A DNA stretch of 64,000 bases. It comes from Amborella trichopoda. Lineage: Eukaryota > Streptophyta > Magnoliopsida > Amborellales > Amborellaceae. Below the pieces are notes generated by a model that did no database searches, was not told the origin of the DNA, and saw nothing but the letters and a program-made list of their open reading frames with translations. Made by a program: the position numbers and the translations under genes. Location of the stretch: contig NW_006499435.1 of the NCBI RefSeq assembly GCF_000471905.2, positions 847,253 to 911,252 of the forward strand. Direction: 5' to 3'. This document shows positions 1 to 10,689 of the stretch, piece after piece. The stretch's first letter is position 1. Each line of letters starts with the position of its first letter.

Positions 1-606
1 GATTTAAATCGTATTATGAATAAAGTCTTTTTTAAACGTTTTTATGACAACTACGCCATTTTTTCCAACCTTTTCAAAAAGTCGACGTTTAAAACTGTTT
101 CCATAAAAACTCCGATTTTTTGAAAATACCGCCGATTAAATGGCGATTTGCTAATTATGGTAACATTCTTCATTTCCTATTTTCTCTTTGAAATTCAAAT
201 AAATTCATCAAAATATACTTAATTTATCAAATAATTAATGTTTATTATGTTTTTAAAAAAATGGGAGAGTATAATATGTTCCTATAAGAACATATTGTGC
301 ATTTACTCCCTATGTCAAAAGACCTACTTGGGAGTTGCATAATGAAATTTAGGGAACTACATGAAACCCACTTAATGATCATTTCCAAAAGAACAAAAGT
401 TCGAATTTTGAGTTTTGAATTTTTAGGCACTTTTTAGATCTTGGCCCCTCAAAAATTGTTTGGTCGCTACTTAATCCGAGATATTATTTTTTCCTAGTAT
501 TTAGAAATATCAATTCATAAACTTTTTTTCATTAAGGTTAGTCCATAGGTTGAAGAGATTGTATTTCCAAAATATGGGATCCTAGAATTATGGGACTTTT
601 TACCAA
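1..606. other. AT-rich intergenic DNA with a decayed MITE (family E)
   Basis: No gene is visible. From about 268 to 600 the sequence resembles 62655-63020: both have a 'TACTCCCTATG' block followed by 'ACACCTAC/GACCTACTTGGGAG', and further on an 'AGAGATTG-ATTTCC/ATCCCC' block followed by 'GGGATCCTA/GGGGTCCTA'. This looks like an old copy of a dispersed element. Confidence 0.35.
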
Positions 607-1005
607 AGGTAGTAAAAGTTTATAAAAAGTTGACGCTTTAAATTGTAGAATGAAAGTGCACCTCAAAGTCACATCCAAAAAGGCTGTTTTGATGTTGTAA
701 AATCATCTAATTGATCAACTTGACATCAAGATGTATGAATATTAAAAAAATAAAAGATTCTAAGTTTTAAAAATATTACATTTTTCAATACATTATTTAA
801 ACTGTCAATTTTTAATATTTTCATATGTTTATAGATTTGCTTAATTTTAACTATTTTTGAAGTTTTAAATTTTACAATTAAATATAAAATAAATTCTCGA
901 GCCATCCTAAATATTTTCAACACCAAAATCATATATTGTCATGAAGCTCTGATGTATGCCTTACTTTGATTCTTTAAGGTTGCAGTCTTGTGCAAACCAC
1001 ACCCT
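607..1005 (+). mobile_element. Family A MITE copy 1
   Basis: About 400 bp, beginning with a degraded 'AAAGTTTATA' end and finishing 'AAGGTTGCAGTCTTGTGCAAACC'-like before 'ACACCCT'. The body carries the family landmarks: 'TTGATCAACTTGACATCAAG', 'AACTGTCAATTTTTAA', 'TTTATAGATTTGCTTAATTT' and 'ACAATTAAATATAAAATA'. The 5' palindrome is eroded. No target duplication was recognised. Confidence 0.6.
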
Positions 1006-1017
1006 AAAATATTTTGG

Positions 1018-1672
1018 CAAAGGAAAAAGTTTATTTAGGGCCTAGTCTCTAAACAGTCAAGTTAGAGCCTACTTCAAAAATTTCACTAGAAGAGGTTGTT
1101 TTGATGTCTAAATATCATTAAATTGATCATCCTCGACATCAAGATGTATGGACATGAAAAAAAAATGGATTTTAAGTTTTGGAAATAGTGCATCTTGTAG
1201 TACATTTTTGTAGAGTCAATTTTCAAGTTTTCATAGATTTATTCAATCTACACTATTTTTGAAACTCTAAATTTTATAATTAAAAAAAAAATTATATATT
1301 TACATAGAGCCTAGGTTCTAAACAATCAAATTTGAGCTTATATAAAAAATTTCACTACAAGAGGTTATTTTAATGCCCAAATATCTTCAAATCGATCATC
1401 TCGACATCAAGATGCATGGACATGAGAAAAAATGGATTTCAAAATTTGAAAATAGTGTATTTTGTAACATATTTTTGGACCGTCAATTTTCAAGAATTTC
1501 AAGTTTCCATAGATCAGTCGATTTATGCTAGTTTTGAAGCTTTAAACTTTATAAAAAATATGAAAAAATATTTTAAGGCTATTACAAAGATTTCCAATAT
1601 TAAAACCACATTTCTCAATACTATTTGAAGGTAGGCTCTAATTTGGTTGTTTAGAGCGTGGGATCTATACAA
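1018..1672 (+). mobile_element. Family A MITE copies 2 (5' half) and 3 (full), head to tail
   Basis: A 5' half copy (1018-1302, starts 'AGGAAAAAGTTTATTTAGGG') is followed directly by a second copy beginning at 1303 with 'TAGAGCCTAGGTTCTA' and running to about 1672 ('TTTAGAGCGTGGGATCTATA'). Both contain the 'GATCATC-TCGACATCAAGATG' block, so the second start is a true repeat of the element and not part of one long unit. Ends are of the GAGCC subtype. Confidence 0.6.
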
Positions 1673-1695
1673 CTATCACAAATATTTCCAATATG

Positions 1696-2082
1696 AAAAA
1701 GTTTATATAGAGCCGAGGCTCTAAACAATCAAATTAGAGCCGACCTCAAAAATTTCATTAGAAGAGATTGTTTTGATGCCCAAGTATCTTCAAATTGATC
1801 ATCTCGATATCAAGAAACATAGACATAAAAAAAAAAATGGATTTCAAGTTTTGAAAATATTGAATTTTGTAATGCATTTTGTGGATCGTCAATTTTCAAG
1901 ATTTTTAAGTTTTTATAAATACATGGATCTATGTTATTTTTGAAACATTAAACTTTATAAATAAAGATAAAAATATATTTTAAGGCTATCACAAAGATTT
2001 TCAATATCGAAACCTATATTTATTTGCACTATCTAAAAGTAAGCTCTAATTGATTGTTTAGAGCCTAAGTTTTATACAAAAC
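1696..2082 (+). mobile_element. Family A MITE copy 4
   Basis: Starts 'GTTTATATAGAGCCGAGGCTC' (near-perfect palindrome TAGAGCCGAGGCTCTA at 1708-1723) and ends 'TTGTTTAGAGCCTAAGTTTT' before 'ATACAAAACCACACCCT'. Body motifs match copies 1-3. Confidence 0.6.
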
Positions 2083-2091
2083 CACACCCTT

Positions 2092-2173
2092 CCGAAACCA
2101 CATTTCTCTCGACACTCTTTGAAGGTGGGCTCTAATTTGATTGTTTAGAGACTCGGCTCCCTGCAAACCGCGC
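2092..2173 (+). mobile_element. Family A 3' end fragment in the CLPP2 promoter
   Basis: Only the last ~80 bp of the element is present: 'GGTGGGCTCTAATTTGATTG', then 'TTTAGAGACTCGGCTCC' and 'GCAAACCGCGCC'. It lies about 160 bp upstream of the CLPP2 start codon and ends roughly 18 bp before the TATA-like box. Confidence 0.5.
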
Positions 2174-2190
2174 CATTTGGCAAAAGAAAA

Positions 2191-2197
2191 TATAAAA
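2191..2197 (+). promoter_or_regulatory. Putative TATA box of CLPP2
   Basis: TATAAAA in 'AAAATATAAAACATTCG', about 135 bp upstream of the ATG. The leader that follows is C/A-rich ('AAAACCCTCACAAAACCCC'), typical of a plant 5' UTR. Position is plausible; no transcript evidence. Confidence 0.4.
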
Positions 2198-2329
2198 CAT
2201 TCGAGGCCCGCGCCAATTTGGAGCGCTCCCCATCCCTGTGCAAAACCAAAACCCTCACAAAACCCCATCTAATCCTCTCTTAGAAACCCCCCTTCTCCAA
2301 AACCCTAGAAAAGAAAAAGCTGCCTCGCC

Positions 2330-3076
2330 ATGTTCAGGGCAGCACTAAGATCCGCCATTGGAGCCAAGTCCCGTCTCCAAACCCTGGACCCAACCCAAAT
2401 GAGATCTTATGGCCTCATCCCCATGGTCATCGAGCAAACGTCGCGAGGCGAGCGGGCCTACGACATATTTTCTCGCCTCCTGAAAGAGCGCATCGTGTGC
2501 ATCACAGGTCCCATCGCCGACGACACAGCCTCGCTGGTGATGGCGCAGCTCCTATATCTCGAATCGGAGAACCCCTCGAAACCGATAAACATGTATATCA
2601 ACTCCCCTGGCGGGGTCGTGACTGCGGGCCTGGCCATATATGACACTATGCAGTATATTCACTCTCCGATCAGGACGATATGCGTTGGGCAGGCGGCCTC
2701 GATGGGATCGTTCCTGCTGGCGGCTGGGGCACCAGGAGAGCGGCGGGCACTCCCAAACGCACGAATAATGGTGCACCAGCCTTCGGGTGGGGCCCAGGGG
2801 CAGGCGAGCGATATCGCGATACACGCAGAGGAGATTTTGAAGACCAAGGACAGGTTGAATGCCTTGTATGCAAAGCACACAGGGCAGGATGCAGAGGTGA
2901 TAAGGCAGCGTCTGGAGAGGGACACTTTCATGTCGGCGGAGGAGGCATGCAAGTTCGGGATTGTGGATGAGGTAATTCAGCGGAGACCGGTGTGGTTGGT
3001 GTCAGATGCGGTGGGATCCGCGCCGTCTTCTTCATCATTGGAGGGGAAGGCAAATGATAAAGAGGGCTCCAAATGA
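2330..3076 (+). CDS. CLPP2: ATP-dependent Clp protease proteolytic subunit, mitochondrial (CLPP2)
   Basis: Single-exon gene of 248 aa. ClpP is a serine protease that forms a barrel of two heptamer rings and degrades unfolded proteins fed to it by a ClpX-type unfoldase. The nuclear-encoded plant CLPP2 works in the mitochondrial matrix. The catalytic triad is visible: Ser124 in [11 protein letters not shown], His149 in [10 protein letters not shown] and Asp198 in LERDTFM. The oxyanion/substrate loop INSPGG (about 90-95) is intact. Residues 1-27 are Arg/Ser/Ala-rich with no acidic residue before Asp20, fitting a mitochondrial presequence; the mature part begins near '[20 protein letters not shown]'. 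The C-terminal ~30 residues are a Ser/Lys/acidic tail. The start is the first ATG after a C/A-rich leader with a TATA-like box upstream. The coding region is GC-richer than its AT-rich flanks. Confidence 0.95.
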   Translation: MFRAALRSAIGAKSRLQTLDPTQMRSYGLIPMVIEQTSRGERAYDIFSRLLKERIVCITGPIADDTASLVMAQLLYLESENPSKPINMYINSPGGVVTAGLAIYDTMQYIHSPIRTICVGQAASMGSFLLAAGAPGERRALPNARIMVHQPSGGAQGQASDIAIHAEEILKTKDRLNALYAKHTGQDAEVIRQRLERDTFMSAEEACKFGIVDEVIQRRPVWLVSDAVGSAPSSSSLEGKANDKEGSK

Positions 3077-3800
3077 GGTGCCATGGTTTTGATTTTTATC
3101 ATTTTCTTTTTTCAATTTGTGGACAAGGATGTAGAAATACATTTGTAACCATGGGCAGTTCATGATTTATCAATTACTGATAAGCAGAAGAAAAAAATGA
3201 TTTTGCTGTGTTTTTCAGTTGAATCTTGATTTTGCTTGCTCACTGTTATTAGTTCCCTTGTAATTGGAATTTGTAGTACTTTTAGAGCGTTGGTATTGAT
3301 TGAGGTGCCATGGCTTTAAACTTATGAGTTTAAGTATTTGGTTTGATTGTTCGGTGTTGTTGAATTTTTCGGGGAAGGCTGTAACGTTCCTGTAGAGCAT
3401 TGGGTAGTTAACCTTTTTATTTTTATTTTGAACCTTTAATATGCCAAAAGAAATGGTTTTCATTGTTCTTTTATTTAACTTTGATTTTGATTTTGGTTGC
3501 TAATTCTTCTGCTGAACGAAGAGCTCTAATTGAGGTCCCATTTGGAGTTGTGACTTGTTTATTACCCCTGAATTTTTGAGGGGGAAAAATTCAGGGGAAG
3601 AAAGGTTGCTGTACTTTTAGAGCATTTGGTAAATTACTTTCTGTTGAATTTTTTAGCTTTTTAATTATAAAATATTTTTGTCATTGTTCTTGAGGTGTCA
3701 TGTTAATAAGCTTTGCTTTCTTATTTGTTCTTAGCTACTTTTGGAAGGTTTGCAGCATGTTCATAGCATTGATAGTTTGTTTAAATCAGATTTTTTGTTT
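3074..3800 (+). repeat. Degenerate tandem repeat behind CLPP2
   Basis: About four diverged units, each opening with a TGAGGTGCCATG-like block (near 3074, 3302, 3531 and 3691) and several carrying 'TTTTAGAGC(G/A)TT' near their end. The first unit starts on the CLPP2 stop codon, so the 3' UTR is part of the repeat. One unit contains a 13-bp hairpin, CCCCTGAATTTTT/AAAAATTCAGGGG, at 3565-3597. Confidence 0.45.
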
Positions 3801-3865
3801 TCATACCATAGTAAGCTCCACTGAGTGGACAGTAATTAGAGTGGGAGGGAAAGGCAAATGAGGTT

Positions 3866-4230
3866 GTGAGGTTACAGGGAGATGGGGAAAAGGGCGATGT
3901 AACAGGTCTTGGTGGGGGGATGACGGAGATGGTAATAGAAGTGATTGGCATTCCTTTTCATGAAAATATGGGTGAATTGGGAGTCAACCATGAGCAAGAA
4001 GCTAGGAGGGAAGATTTGGTGGTACCAAGGATCAGTTGGGATAGTGAAACAAGACAATAAAAAATAAAAACAAGAGAGCATGATGGGATAAGTTGGAACA
4101 TTCTAGACCTAAATGCCTCGAACAAAAGGATGCATTTCAGGGGATGGATTGGAAGTAATGAGATTGCTGTAGTTTTGGTTCAGGAGACAATGTTTGGAGG
4201 ATAGAGAGTTGCCTGAACATTAATATATCA
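3866..4230 (+). pseudogene. L1-type LINE relic: ORF1 tail and start of the endonuclease domain
   Basis: Reading from about 4089, the + strand gives ISWNILDLNASNKRMHFRGW followed by an '...EIAVVLVQETM' stretch. This matches the opening of plant LINE-1 apurinic endonuclease domains (SWN-x-RGL-N...KR...QETK). A 64-codon open frame just before it (3866-4060) ends in DSETRQ and could be the end of ORF1. The frame dies soon after; there is no reverse transcriptase. A 33-bp tandem duplication follows near 4245-4310. Confidence 0.5.
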
Positions 4231-7130
4231 GAAATATCAGTTGGCTATGCAGTGTTCATAAGGAAGTGCTAAAGGCTATGCAGTGTTCATCAGGAAGTGC
4301 TAAAGGCATTTGGGTGTTGTGGAATCAGAGATGATTTTGAAATCATCAAATAATGGTAATCAGATACCAAATTTTGCTAGGGATGTGTTTGGAGGGTGAG
4401 GATTGTTGGTGGTTGCTGGTTGTTGAGCCCAGTCTGTGAGGCCTAGTAGATCCAATCCAGGGAGTAGTAGTGATATTATTGACAATTATTGCTGGTAAAT
4501 TCAATTTTCTTGGTTTTTATCACGATAAGTTTCTGTGACGATAATATATGTGATATGATCTCGGTAAATTGAATTTATCACTAAGTTAAGACACCCTGAT
4601 ATTATCTCGATAAAAGGAACTGCAATACTAACTGGATTCCACTTTTAGATTTTAAATAATGAAAATAAATACATCAAAAATAAATGTAAAGCAGGAAAAT
4701 GGGGGAACTTTGTAAATATAAGGGATATACAGTGGATATCTTGTCTGAAAAGAAGTAAGTTAATAAAATCAAGTTACATGGGTAGTAAGTGTCTGAAACA
4801 TATTTGAATTATAAAAGGATTTAAAATAATCTTTTAATTTTCGGTTTTAATTTTGAATTTGACATGCATTGATGGCTTTAAATTTTTATTCCCTAATATT
4901 TGTTCTTTCAGATTTATATTTTCAACTATATGTGTACTAATTTTCAATGAAACATTATTATACCGTAAAGATAACATAATTTAAATGACTAAAAACTACG
5001 GTACATTCCCTGGTAGTCTCTGATAAGAAACCGCAGTTGGTAATAATCCAATAAAGTACCCCTCAGATAACATGCCAAAAATGATAATTGTCACTAAGGT
5101 TGTGAGCATAGTTGAGGAATAAGAGAGAAACTTATTGAAAACCAAATGGGCTATGGTATTTGGGAGGTGATCCTAATGCAAGTAAAAATCTCCATGAGGG
5201 AATTGGCAGTGGTAAAATAAACACGGTTGAGTGGGTTTCTCTATGAGAGATTTGGCAATGGAATAAATAGCTAGATGGCACTTCTATGAGTCCATCAAGC
5301 ATCACTCTTTTATTGGACTCGCCCCCTTGGAAGCAGGGTGTCCATGATCTACCTGGACAAGCAATTAGTTTTGCCCAGCCACTTTCATGTTAGATACATC
5401 CCACCCAAACGAAGCAATTTGATAAAGTATCGACTAGAGGTTAGGTAACACTGATATATCTCCATTCTCCATCTCAATCTGAATGATTATGTACCTCCAT
5501 AAAGTTTTTGTCAAGTCGATATCGTGCACAACATGACAATGTCTGTCCAAGCCTATCTTGTTTAACAGCATTTATCAAAAGCTATCTCAGACATTTGGCC
5601 TATTTGCTTCATGAAATTGAGGATCTAGGAGCACAACATTTGGTTTGAAACAATATGGCTGGAGGAAATGGGATTAATATCATGGTGAGGGGTATGGTCT
5701 GGCATTGGACCCATTAGGTGAAGAGAAGAGAGTAGATTGTCTGACTTTGCAAAATAGGCTTTTGAGTGGACATTAGACCCATGAGCTCTAGGTTGTGAAG
5801 GAGCCTGAAATGTCTTTGATACTGCACATTAGAGTATTGGATGAACAGTGGACATTAGATCCATGAGCTCTAGGTTGTGAAGGAGCCTGAAATGTCTTTG
5901 ATACTACACATTAGAGTATTAGATGAACAAACACAGTGAGGATTGTGGAAGAGGACCTGAGAGGGACAGATTTCACTTAGTGGTCTGTGGTCCTGTATAG
6001 TTCAATGCTTTAGCAAACATGGTCAAGTCAAAATTAAATGAAACTGTAAGCTTCTCTGGCCTTCACTAGAGATTACGTGGATGAGATCATTGAAACCTTC
6101 AATTGTTGGAACATTGGTAGCAGGCATTGTTGGCTTATTGCACAGTAAGGTTTTGGAAAATTCAGGCATAGGGATCGTAGGAAAGGGAAAGGAATCAAAG
6201 TGCTAAAAAGTCCGTGATCCTCACACAAGAACTGACTCGGCTCCTTCGCTCCCTGCAATAAAAACCACCCCCAGAAAAAAGAAGGGGGGGAAGGAGGGGG
6301 GGGCGGGCCTCATTCGAGGATTTTGTATCTACTTAAATAGCTATAGTTTTGGAGAAGAGGGTTTTAAGATTAGTTTAGAAAGTTTGTCTTAGTCTCTTAA
6401 GGACCCTTGCCTCTCAAAGCCAAACAATGAAGAAAACGTGCATCATAATGGTATGGAATATGATAAATGATAGTCCAGCGGGTCACTATGGTCTGATGCA
6501 ATGGATGGCAAGAGTAGAACAGTCCACATGGGTCATGTCATGTATTGGGTGGTTGCTATTCTGTATTCGTGTGTAAGATGATGATGACCTCAGTGGACCA
6601 TGTGACCTGCATGCTCACCATTGAATTGACCCGGCCAGTGGAAAAGCTTGTAATTCTTGACCCCAGCTGACCTATCCAAACAAATTATTGAAATGGGTCC
6701 TGGTCATATGAACTTTTTGCTAAATCTTGAAGTTAATGGGGGTTTAGCTTGATGGTTGGCTTGTGGGTAGTTTGCTGTTGCATTTGGCCCCTTTCATCTT
6801 TTTTCATTATGACTCGCATTGCTTTACAATGAATCAGTATTTTGGGGGTAGGGATGTGCGTTGTTCTTATCAATGTTTGAAGATCACTTGCCCTGACCTG
6901 TGATTTTGGGCTGGAAAACCCCGAAATCGGCTGAGTCTACTGATTTTTCAATTGTTCGTATTAAAAATTGCCAGGTCCGACTTGGACTTGCCCAAGGCGG
7001 ACTTGGGTCAGACCCTAGTAAATTGAAGCCTGGGTCTGACTTTTTAAACAATGGTTCTGATCTTCTGGTCGTGTTTTGGATATTATCATTACTCTTTCTT
7101 CATCACGAGTGTTTTCCAATAGAGCAAAAG
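4231..7130. other. Intergenic DNA, no gene supported
   Basis: No exon chain or conserved protein motif was found on either strand. Visible structure: an 82-bp tandem duplication at 5766-5929 ('GTGGACATTAGA', then 'CCATGAGCTCTAGG') and a purine/G-rich block at 6275-6305. Short open frames here are isolated and lack recognisable sequence. Confidence 0.5.
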
Positions 7131-7157
7131 CTCTCTCTCTCTCTCTCTCTCTCTCTT
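7131..7157. repeat. (CT)n microsatellite
   Basis: About 13 CT units, interrupted only at the ends. It creates false SLSLSL / REREREE open frames on the two strands. Confidence 0.9.
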
Positions 7158-7573
7158 TTGGCTCTCTTTTCCTACCCATGACCATAGCTGCATCCATAGG
7201 ACAGTGCTGTATGGTTAATTTCCCATTGGTTGAGAACCAACACTTTGTTTTGTGAATCTTCTAAGAGATCATATCCAGTTTTTAGTGGCTTGTATTTTTA
7301 TAGGGAGCTTGTCTTGTTCTAGAGGATGATCTAGTTAAGAACTTATGAAACCTAAAAATAACAGATTACCTTTTGTTACAAGATGGGATGATAAAGAACA
7401 ACAGTAGTAGTGATTCTTCCAACTTGTCAGTTGGACTATCCCTTGAGAAACTATTGGTTACTTATGAAAAACTAATAGATGCTTATGTTTACTCCTCATC
7501 AAATGTGCTAAATACTTACTCTCCATTAAATTGGTCTTCAATGGAGTTATGGAGAGATAAGATTATATGTTCT

Positions 7574-7868
7574 TGCAGGAGCAAATTGTATATTTGCGCC
7601 CCTGGGCAAAACCCCGAGTAGGAGTATGTTTAGGACCTCAAATTTTGGGACTGTAGTTGCCAGATTGAATTGGTTAAAAAATTGAAAACACCTTCTAGAA
7701 ATCTGACTGCTTTCGAAAAATCAGACGGTTGAATTGGATGTAGACTGTGTTCAATAACACTCTTTAATGAATTTATTATTTGGGTGATTCTATGTAAATC
7801 TCAAATTAACCCTATGGAGTAGGTATTTTGCCTGAGGGAACAAGTGTACAATTTGTTCTTATACTTAG
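7574..7868. mobile_element. MITE family E, near-complete copy
   Basis: The ends are imperfect inverted repeats. The left has 'GAGCAAATTGTATATTTG', 'GGGCAAAACC' and 'GAGTAGGAG'. The right has 'CTATGGAGTAGGTATTTTGC', 'GAGGGAACAAGTGTAC' and 'AATTTGTTCTTATAC'. The right reverse complement gives AGAACAAATTGTACACTTG, matching the left end. Related blocks occur near 268-600, 50215-50390 and 62655-63020. Confidence 0.45.
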
Positions 7869-8598
7869 AGAAAAAGTACTTAGTTGGGTTTGAGAATGAG
7901 ACTGGTTAAGGAGCCAAATTGTTTTTAGGAAAAAGCACCTGGTGAATTTCCAGCCTCTGCCAAAAGCATGTGTTGCCCCCTTATTTCTCCATGTTTTGGG
8001 TGATTTTGAGAATTCAAAATCTGCGTATCCATTATCTTCACCCCCAAATCCAAACTATTGGAAGAAAATGGAAAAAAGGCTTTATAGCCTCGAAAGTCCT
8101 TCATTTTGGATGCTATTTCAAAATCAATCTGAACTGTCCATTTCAATATATACTAAATCAATTCTCAAGTATCGCAAGAGCTCCGAATCAACCTTTCTGT
8201 GGTCACTCAGGTCGATGACATCATCTAACATGTGTTGTCACGTGTTGGGGCCGTGTCGACCCATGTCAACATGCAATACAGAGGTCTATATGAAATGTCG
8301 GGGTAATGTCAGCAGTGGTACACCATGGCGAAGTTGGAATCTGCCGGCCATCCCTTATGGCGGACAGCAGAGATTAACATTGGATTTTGCCGGTGATATT
8401 TGATGTACCACATATGCCATATACATATCTATATTGTGGTCCGGTTTGGACAACCTCATTGCCACATCTGAACCTAATGTCCCCATTATGTGGATGCTTG
8501 GAGGATGATGTGTGCACCCGAAGGATGCACAAGCATCCTTCAATGGCGCAGATTGAACCTGGCGTATACACGAGCCACATACTCTTTAATTTTTATTT
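7869..8598. other. Intergenic DNA, no gene supported
   Basis: Short overlapping open frames occur on both strands, but none shows a known motif or splice-consistent continuation. I see no repeat that explains the interval. Confidence 0.4.
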
Positions 8599-9656
8599 TG
8601 GGAAAATTACAAAAAAACCTCAAGACTATTACCAAAAACCCCAAGACCAACAAACTTTCTATACAAATAACCCCCAACCCAAAAAAATAAAAAAAAGATT
8701 AAATTACCCTTAATACTATTGCACACGTCTCTCTCTCCAACCGTAGAACATGTGAGACAACGCTCCGGTAGTAGCAAAGGCTACTCCTGCAGTAGCCCTC
8801 CGTTAGTTGCAAAGGGCGCTTCGGCAGTAGCACTTCGGCAGTTGCACTCCGGCAGTAGCCCTCTGGCAGTTGCAAAGGCGCTCAGGCAATAGCGATTCGG
8901 CAGTTGCAAAGGGCGTTCCGGCAGTAGAACTTCTGAGACACAACGCTCTGGTAGTAGCAAAAGGCTACTCCTGCGGCAGTTGCAAAGGCGCTCCGACAAT
9001 AGTGATTCGGCAGTTGCAAAGGGCGTTTCGGCAGTAGAACTTCTGAGACACAACGCTCCGGTAGTAGCAAAAGGCTCTGCAGTAACCCTCCGTTAGTTGT
9101 AAAGGGCGCTCCAGTAGTAGGGCTTCGGCAGTTGCACTCCGACAGTAGCCCTTTAGCAGTTGCAAAGGCGCTCCGGCAATAACGATTCGGCAGTTGCAAA
9201 GAGCGTTTCGGCAGTAGAACTTCTGAGACACAACGCTCCGACAATAGCAAAGGGCGTTCCGGCAGTGGAACTTCCAGTAGAACTTCTGAGACACAATACT
9301 TCGGCAGTAGCAAAGGGCGCTCCGGCAGTAGAACTTGTGAGACACAGGGCTCCGACAGTAGCAAAGGGTGTGCTCCGGCAATAGCAAAGGTGCTTCGGCG
9401 GTAGCGCTCCGACAATGACAAAGGGCGCTCCGGCAGTAGCAAACGCCGCTCTGGCGGTAGTGCTCCGATAGTGACAAAGGGCGCTCCGACAATAGAACTT
9501 GTGAGATGTCAAATCTCACCAAATTGATTTTTTTTGTCTGGAAAGAGCATTTCCATCTAAAAAAGGAAGTTTTTACGTTGGGGAAAAAAGTGAAAGAAAA
9601 AGTTTGGATAGGGGTAAGTTGCATAGATAGTTTATTTTGGGGGTTTGTAATTTTCC
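8599..9656. mobile_element. Mutator-like non-autonomous element carrying a minisatellite
   Basis: Starts 'TGGGAAAATTACAAAAAAAC' and ends 'GGGGGTTTGTAATTTTCC'. The sub-terminal blocks are also inverted: 'AAACTTTCTATACAAATAAC' then CCCC on the left, against 'GGGGTAAGTTGCATAGATAG' on the right. The flanks carry a 9-bp direct repeat TTTTTATTT (8590-8598 and 9657-9665), the length expected for Mutator-like elements, although this duplication is low-complexity. No transposase is encoded; the interior is the GC-rich array described separately. The same terminal layout occurs in the element at 11445-12010. Confidence 0.65.
8758..9505. repeat. GC-rich ~20-bp minisatellite with higher-order structure
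   Basis: About 35 degenerate copies of a 19-22 bp unit close to GCGCTCCGGCAGTAGCAAAG, with variants GCAGTTGCAAAGG and GGTAGTAGCAAAAGG. A longer marker, GTAGAACTTCTGAGACACAA, recurs near 8925, 9035, 9215 and 9280, and GTAGAACTTGTGAGA near 9330 and 9492. Base composition is far more GC-rich than the flanks. The long open frames here on both strands (for example repeated CRSALCYCRS) are by-products of the array and not genes. Confidence 0.85.
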
Positions 9657-9849
9657 TTTTTATTTGTCACAAATGTTATTCATTTGAAAATTGGAGCATC
9701 CATATATATAAAATAAAAACGGTATGCCTTTTAAACCATTAATTCAAATAAAACATTGACATAAATACCTTGATGCATTTAGGAGTTTTTTTTTTGTTTC
9801 TTTTTTTAAATGCTTTTTTTAGTTCTCATTAGGTACACCCCATAGAAAT

Positions 9850-10216
9850 AAGGAAAAAGTTTATATAAGGATGCAACCTTATAATGTAGAACTACAGATG
9901 GACATAAAAAATCCATCAAAAAAGGTAGTTTTAATGTTGAAAAACCCTTTGATCATATCGATATCGAGATGTATGACGATGAAAAATAAAAAGATTTTAA
10001 ACATCAAAAATAGTGCATTTTACAACATATTATCTGCACTGTCTATGTTCAAGATTTTCATAGGTTTATAGATCTATTTGATTTTAACCATTTTTGAAAT
10101 TTAAAATTTTATAATTAGATATAAAAATAGATTTTGGGATAATCTTAAAGACATTTTACCTCAAAATTATATACCATGATAAAATTTGCGGGTGCACCCA
10201 TCCGCATGCCAACTGC
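9850..10216 (+). mobile_element. Family A MITE copy 6
   Basis: 5' end 'AGGAAAAAGTTTATATAAGG' with palindrome TAAGGATGCAACCTTA (one mismatch) at 9866-9881. The body has 'GATCATATCGATATCGAGATG', 'TTCATAGGTTTATAGATC' and 'TATAATTAGATATAAAAATA'-type blocks. The 3' end differs from the usual one: it is 'GCGGGTGCACCC' followed by 'GCCAACTGCACCCTAG', so GGGTGCACCC is the palindrome here. Confidence 0.6.
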
Positions 10217-10314
10217 ACCCTAGAAATAAATTTATGCCCCAATCTTCTTAAATCTGTTTATTTTGGGGTTACAAGGATAGTTGTAGGATGATGTCGTATC
10301 ATCACCATAAAAGG

Positions 10315-10689
10315 GACAGAGAAAACATTAAAAGAGAGAGATATCTATCCTACGTAAGAGAGAGAAATGTATATGTGTAATATGAATGTGATAGAGAAAA
10401 CATTAAAAGAGAGAGATATCTATCCCACGTAAGAGAGAGAAATGTATGTGTAATATGAATATGATAGAGAAAACATTAAAAGAGAGAGATATCTATCCTA
10501 CGTAAGAGAGAGAAATGTATATGTGTAATATGAATGTGATAGAGAAAACATTAAAAGAGAGAGATATCTATCCCACGTAAGAGAGAGAAATGTATGTGTA
10601 ATATGAATGTGATAGAGAAAACATTAAAAGAGAGAGATATCTATCCTACGTAAGAGAGAGAAATGTATATGTGTAATATGAATGTATGA
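10315..10689. repeat. Five-copy tandem array, alternating 75- and 73-bp units
   Basis: The unit reads GAGAAAACATTAAAAGAGAG, then 'ATATCTATCC(T/C)ACGTAAG', then 'AGAAATGTAT(AT)GTGTAATATG'. Starts of 'GAGAAAACATT' fall at 10319, 10394, 10467, 10542 and 10615, giving spacings 75, 73, 75, 73. The long units have CCTACG and TATATG; the short ones have CCCACG and TATG. The array is therefore a repeated dimer of about 148 bp. Confidence 0.9.

Noticed and set aside
3866..4060. 64-codon + strand frame as an independent small gene
   Set aside because: It directly precedes a LINE endonuclease start and is better explained as the tail of LINE ORF1.
8758..9505. Regularly spaced short repeats that could suggest a CRISPR-like array
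   Set aside because: Repeats are contiguous and degenerate with no unique spacers, and this is plant nuclear DNA.
8781..9624. Several long overlapping open frames on both strands with repeated CRSALCYCRS / ERPLQLPNRY segments
   Set aside because: They follow directly from the ~20-bp minisatellite, are open in several frames at once and have no start context or homology. Not proteins.
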